A stretch of DNA of 64,000 nucleotides from Haloarcula rubripromontorii (GTDB taxonomy: Archaea; Halobacteriota; Halobacteria; Halobacteriales; Haloarculaceae), in assembly GCF_001280425.1 (NCBI RefSeq), contig NZ_LIUF01000003.1:1-64000 (forward strand), read 5' to 3'. Both the position numbers and the translations under genes were made by a program. Below, one piece after another: positions 60,852-64,000 of the stretch. The notes beneath the pieces were generated by a model. It worked only from the letters and a program-made list of their open reading frames with translations. It was not told the origin of the DNA and made no database searches. How positions within the stretch are numbered: the first letter of the stretch is position 1; every line of letters starts with the position of its first letter.

Positions 60852-60875
60852 GGTAGCTTATTTATGAAAGCTACC
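60852..60875 (-). promoter_or_regulatory. Inverted repeat enclosing the glpK TATA box
   Basis: GGTAGCTT (60852-60859) and AAGCTACC (60868-60875) form a perfect 8-base inverted repeat around ATTTATGA. Read on the minus strand the spacer is TCATAAAT, a TATA box centred about 34 bases before the glpK ATG, which predicts an mRNA start a few bases before the ATG. A factor bound here would block TBP. A GlpR-type repressor is a natural guess. Confidence 0.6.
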
Positions 60876-60958
60876 ACCTTGCCAGTAAACAACATAGTGA
60901 ACCATTATAAAGATTACTAATGGTGATGTTTGGCGAGTAAAGAAAGGACGGGACGGCG

Positions 60959-63496
60959 TTACCGGCCTGAATTGTACCGCTCAAGCTGCTTTGTGACCTG
61001 TGTGTCGAGTCGGTCAAGTGCAGACGGGACTGAATCAGGCCCGTCCATACTGTCGACGGCATCTTCGATGATTGTTCGAACCGTATCGAACGGCCCGATC
61101 TGTGCGCCCCGCGTTGCGGTGGTATCGCGCGTCTCCATGAGCTGGTCGAACGCCGTTCTGTAGTGGGGGTTCCGCTCGAACCAGTCATCGGCCCGAAGCC
61201 GTGGAATCGTCTCTTCGTGGACCGGGAAATAGCCGGTTTCCTGGTGCCACCGTCGCTGCTGGGCCGGTTCGGTAAGCCAGGTGAGGAACTCCCCGACAGC
61301 GTCGTGTACGGCTTCGGAAACTGCATCGCCGACCCAGAGGGATGCGCCGCCGACGAGTACACCGGTCCGGTCGTCGAGCACGGGGAGCTGGCTGGTGCCG
61401 ACATCGAAGTCGGCGCTGCGTTCGATACTGTTCAGCGACGACGTCGAGCCGATGAGCATCGCGGCGTTCTCTTCGGCAAAGTGGGTCCGAGCCGCCCCTC
61501 TGGCTTCGATTCCGGGGTCGTGGTACAGTCCGTCCGCTTCGAGGCTCTGCCACCACTCGAATAAGTCGTGGGCGAACTCCCCGTCGAGATAGCTTTCTGT
61601 CGGCGACCCGGACCGTCCGTTGTTCTCGTCTACGAGGAGCTGGTCAGCTTCGGCAAACCACTGTTCGACGAACCACGAGTAGTTCGCGAACGTGATACCA
61701 GTGTCAACGCCACCGCGGTCGACGAGCGTCTCAGCCGCGCTCCGAACGTCAGCGAGGGTTTCCGGCGGCGAACTGGGATCGAGCCCAGCCTGTCTAAACG
61801 CGTCCCGGTTATACGCCATCACCGGGTTCGACGCATTAAACGGCAGCGAGTGGAGCGTCCCGTCGAAACGGTAGTAGTTCGTCACCGGGTCGAGCAGCGC
61901 ATCGATGTGGCCGCTCGGGAGCAGTTCTTCGACCGGGGTGAAATGACCACTGTCGCGCGCACGCGTGGTGCCAATCTCGAATATCTGTGCGATTGCCGGT
62001 GGGTTACCGTTTTCAGCGGCGTTCAGCGTCGCATCGAGGGTCCCGCGATAGCTCCCTTTCGACCGCAGCGTGAGACTGATCCCGTCGGCCTGTGATTCGA
62101 ACTCGCGGACGAGGTCTTCCAGCAGTAACGCCTTCTCGCCGCCCATCGCGTGCCAGAATTCGACGACAGTTCCGTCCGTGCTCGCCGCCGCCGAACCTGT
62201 CGCCAGTTCGAAGGACTCCAGCGATGCCTCCAGCGATTCAGCTCGCTCGGTAAGCGTGGAAACTCGCGTCGAGACCTCCGCAAGTTCCGTTGTCTGGTCC
62301 GCTGCGGCGTCGGCGGCGACAGCCGCCTCTTCGGCTGTCCGGGCGCTGATGTCCTCGACATCGTCGACCATCGACACGACTTCTTGCGTGGAATCGGCCT
62401 GCGTGTCCGTCGCATCGTCAATTTCCTGGACGCTCGAATCGACCTCCTCGACCATCGAGACGACGGAATCCAGTTCATCAAGCGCGCTGGCGACTGACGA
62501 GCGGGTGTCCTCGACACTCTCCCGGGTATCGTACATCTCTGCAACTGTCGCGTCAGCCTGTTCGTGGACCTCCTGGATAGAGGCTGCAATCTCGTCAGTC
62601 GCTTCCTTCGTCTCCGTTGCGAGCGATTTGACCTCCTCAGCCACGACGGCGAACCCGTCGCCGGATTCCCCTGCTCGGGCCGCTTCGATGTTGGCGTTCA
62701 GTGCCAGCATGTTGGTCTGGTCCGCAACGTCGGTGATGAAGCCCACAATCTCCTCGATGTCAGACAGCAGGTCGTTCAGTTGTTCGACCTTGTCGACGGT
62801 CGATTCGGCGTTGTCGGTCAATCGGTCGAGCGTCGTCATCGCAGAGGACGCCGACTCTAGTGCGGATTCACCCCGGGCGCTGGCTTCGCTTGAGGTGTCT
62901 GCAACCTCGTTTGCGGCGCTCGCTATCTCCTCGATCGTCGCCGAGAGGTTCCGCATCTCGTCGGAGATCGACTGTATCTCGTCGCGCTGCTCGTCCGAAC
63001 CGGCCGAAATCTCGCCGACAGCACCGCTCACGTCTCGGCTGGCGGACTTGACCGATCCGAGACGAGTGTCGACCTGTTCCGTTGCGGCGGTCACCTGTTC
63101 GCTGAACGATGCCATCCGGTCGACAGTATCAGTCCATTCCCGGAGCAGTTGCTCGTATGCCGCGTACAGCGGCTCAGCTGCCTCTGCTGGTGGCTGTCCG
63201 GGTTTTGCAGTCAGGTCGCCGTTAGCGTTCGCTTCGACAACAGACGTGAGACGGTCGACAGTGGTTTCGAGCGCTTGGCGGTCTGCCCGCTCCTGTTCGA
63301 GTTCCGCCGCCAGCTGCTCACACTGTGCTTTCAGTTCCGCCCGTGAGGGGTCGGCTCCCGGTTCCTGTTCCGGGGCATTTGCCGACGGCGGTTCGGCCTC
63401 CGACTTGTTCTCGTCCCGCTCCTCGGTGACACCGCCGTCGGTCCGTTCTTCGCCCGGAGGGTCGTCGCCTGAATCAAGTGGGTTCCATTTACTCAT
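60959..63496 (-). CDS. Soluble chemoreceptor fused to a UgpB-like solute-binding domain
   Basis: This 845-residue protein has no membrane segment or signal peptide. Residues 1-60 are acidic low complexity, 60-100 a coiled helix and about 88-130 HAMP-like ([10 protein letters not shown]). A complete chemoreceptor hairpin covers about 130-430 with the tip [19 protein letters not shown] near 255-275. The C-terminal 400 residues (about 443-845) form a family 1 solute-binding domain resembling UgpB, the glycerol-3-phosphate binder ([38 protein letters not shown]). Such domains are normally secreted; here the lack of export makes an internal sensor likely. It lies between glpK and glpA. The ATG ending at 63496 is preferred over one ten codons upstream. 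Confidence 0.88.
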   Translation of the reverse strand: MSKWNPLDSGDDPPGEERTDGGVTEERDENKSEAEPPSANAPEQEPGADPSRAELKAQCEQLAAELEQERADRQALETTVDRLTSVVEANANGDLTAKPGQPPAEAAEPLYAAYEQLLREWTDTVDRMASFSEQVTAATEQVDTRLGSVKSASRDVSGAVGEISAGSDEQRDEIQSISDEMRNLSATIEEIASAANEVADTSSEASARGESALESASSAMTTLDRLTDNAESTVDKVEQLNDLLSDIEEIVGFITDVADQTNMLALNANIEAARAGESGDGFAVVAEEVKSLATETKEATDEIAASIQEVHEQADATVAEMYDTRESVEDTRSSVASALDELDSVVSMVEEVDSSVQEIDDATDTQADSTQEVVSMVDDVEDISARTAEEAAVAADAAADQTTELAEVSTRVSTLTERAESLEASLESFELATGSAAASTDGTVVEFWHAMGGEKALLLEDLVREFESQADGISLTLRSKGSYRGTLDATLNAAENGNPPAIAQIFEIGTTRARDSGHFTPVEELLPSGHIDALLDPVTNYYRFDGTLHSLPFNASNPVMAYNRDAFRQAGLDPSSPPETLADVRSAAETLVDRGGVDTGITFANYSWFVEQWFAEADQLLVDENNGRSGSPTESYLDGEFAHDLFEWWQSLEADGLYHDPGIEARGAARTHFAEENAAMLIGSTSSLNSIERSADFDVGTSQLPVLDDRTGVLVGGASLWVGDAVSEAVHDAVGEFLTWLTEPAQQRRWHQETGYFPVHEETIPRLRADDWFERNPHYRTAFDQLMETRDTTATRGAQIGPFDTVRTIIEDAVDSMDGPDSVPSALDRLDTQVTKQLERYNSGR

Positions 63497-63845
63497 TGTC
63501 GCTCCCGTTGGCCGAACGGCCAACACACTCTCGGAAATAGTCCACTATCAAAATATATAATAGTTACTGTCGAACCGGTATGAGTGATAACTACTGTTTG
63601 AGAACGAAAGAATAGCTGATATACTGTATTTGAACTCATATACATTAACTATATCAATATAAGAGCCATATTTGTGAAAATATATCCAAGTAATTCACTC
63701 AAAGGACAGTGAGAATTACGTGCCAATAGTCAACAATTAACATCTGGAGTTTCCGGTATTCCTCATGATTACATAGAAAATTTACTACCCGAACACCAGC
63801 AACGGTAAAGTGAAGTGTATGCGCTCCAAACCCACGGAAAGATAG
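63497..63845. other. AT-rich divergent promoter region, receptor and glpA
   Basis: About 350 bases, AT-rich between 63550 and 63780. A minus-strand TATA candidate (AAATATATAATAG, 63551-63563) serves the receptor gene. TAGTTA (63561-63566) pairs with TAACTA (63588-63593). The plus-strand glpA promoter is not clear. No ORF is convincing. Confidence 0.45.
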
Positions 63846-64000
63846 ATGGGACCGACACCACACATCGCCGTCATCGGTGGCGGCTCGACTGGGGCAGGCA
63901 TCGCGCGGGACCTCGCGATGCGCGGGCTCGACGTAACCCTCGTAGAACAGGGGAATCTAACCCACGGGACCACCGGTCGAATGCACGGGCTGCTCCATAG
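63846..64000 (+). CDS. glpA: Anaerobic-type glycerol-3-phosphate dehydrogenase subunit A (5' part)
   Basis: The window ends inside this gene. The visible 51 codons encode [30 protein letters not shown], a FAD-binding Rossmann start with the Gly-x-Gly-x-x-Gly pattern, followed by [12 protein letters not shown], typical of GlpA/GlpD enzymes. Together with glpK it turns glycerol into dihydroxyacetone phosphate. It is divergent from the receptor-fusion gene. In haloarchaea glpABC are usually followed by each other in an operon, which cannot be checked here. Confidence 0.9.
   Translation, partial: MGPTPHIAVIGGGSTGAGIARDLAMRGLDVTLVEQGNLTHGTTGRMHGLLH

Noticed and set aside
1-64000. CRISPR arrays, rRNA and tRNA genes
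   Set aside because: I saw no regularly spaced direct repeats or recognisable tRNA/rRNA segments; short tRNAs could still be missed by eye.

Overview
The window looks like chromosomal DNA from a halophilic archaeon of the Haloarcula type. The evidence is its high G+C, very acidic predicted proteins, TATA boxes placed so that many mRNAs would be leaderless, and typical haloarchaeal families (AglJ, Bat/HTH-10 and TrmB regulators, halocyanin, DUF5805 with a tyrosine recombinase). I saw no rRNA, tRNA or CRISPR.

Layout. (1) 1-12.4 kb is a surface-glycan region: a GT39-like membrane glycosyltransferase, two GT4 glycosyltransferases, a polysaccharide flippase, three alkaline-phosphatase-superfamily enzymes, a TrmB-family regulator and an AglJ-like dolichyl-phosphate glycosyltransferase. 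(2) 12.4-28 kb is core and signalling: an HxlR regulator divergent from a DoxX protein, a rhomboid protease, a METTL5-like methyltransferase, a dense run of histidine kinases and response regulators, Dph2, a soluble PAS chemoreceptor, YlbF, UspA, a metallo-beta-lactamase-fold protein, a coiled-coil protein and a HisG-like protein. (3) 28-34.7 kb is a nitrous oxide reductase operon (halocyanin, nosZ, a membrane protein, nosD, nosF, nosY), with a CGAA-N4-TTCG site upstream of its TATA box. (4) 36-45.4 kb is an arginine/ornithine catabolic region: an IclR regulator, glutamate dehydrogenase, arginase, a class III aminotransferase, a complete polar amino-acid ABC importer and a Bat-type regulator. 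(5) 45.6-49 kb holds a recombinase with a DUF5805 partner and about 2 kb of gene-poor DNA with a decayed TnpB fragment. (6) 49-52.9 kb is a three-gene operon: a solute-binding lipoprotein, a membrane receptor built like a chemoreceptor but without the kinase-control tip, and a small coiled-coil protein. (7) 53-64 kb is sugar and glycerol metabolism: KDG kinase, pyruvate kinase, ROK glucokinase, a Cdc6-like ATPase, a GlpX-like membrane protein, glycerol kinase, a soluble chemoreceptor fused to a UgpB-like domain, and the start of glpA.

The most unusual items are the receptor fusion inside the glycerol locus (60959-63496) and the tip-less receptor operon (49074-52851). Both join ABC-type solute-binding folds to chemoreceptor coiled coils, in two different ways. 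Several perfect inverted repeats sit at promoters (glpK, hxlR/doxX, a TrmB-like site at 11064, the IclR gene) and give testable regulatory predictions.
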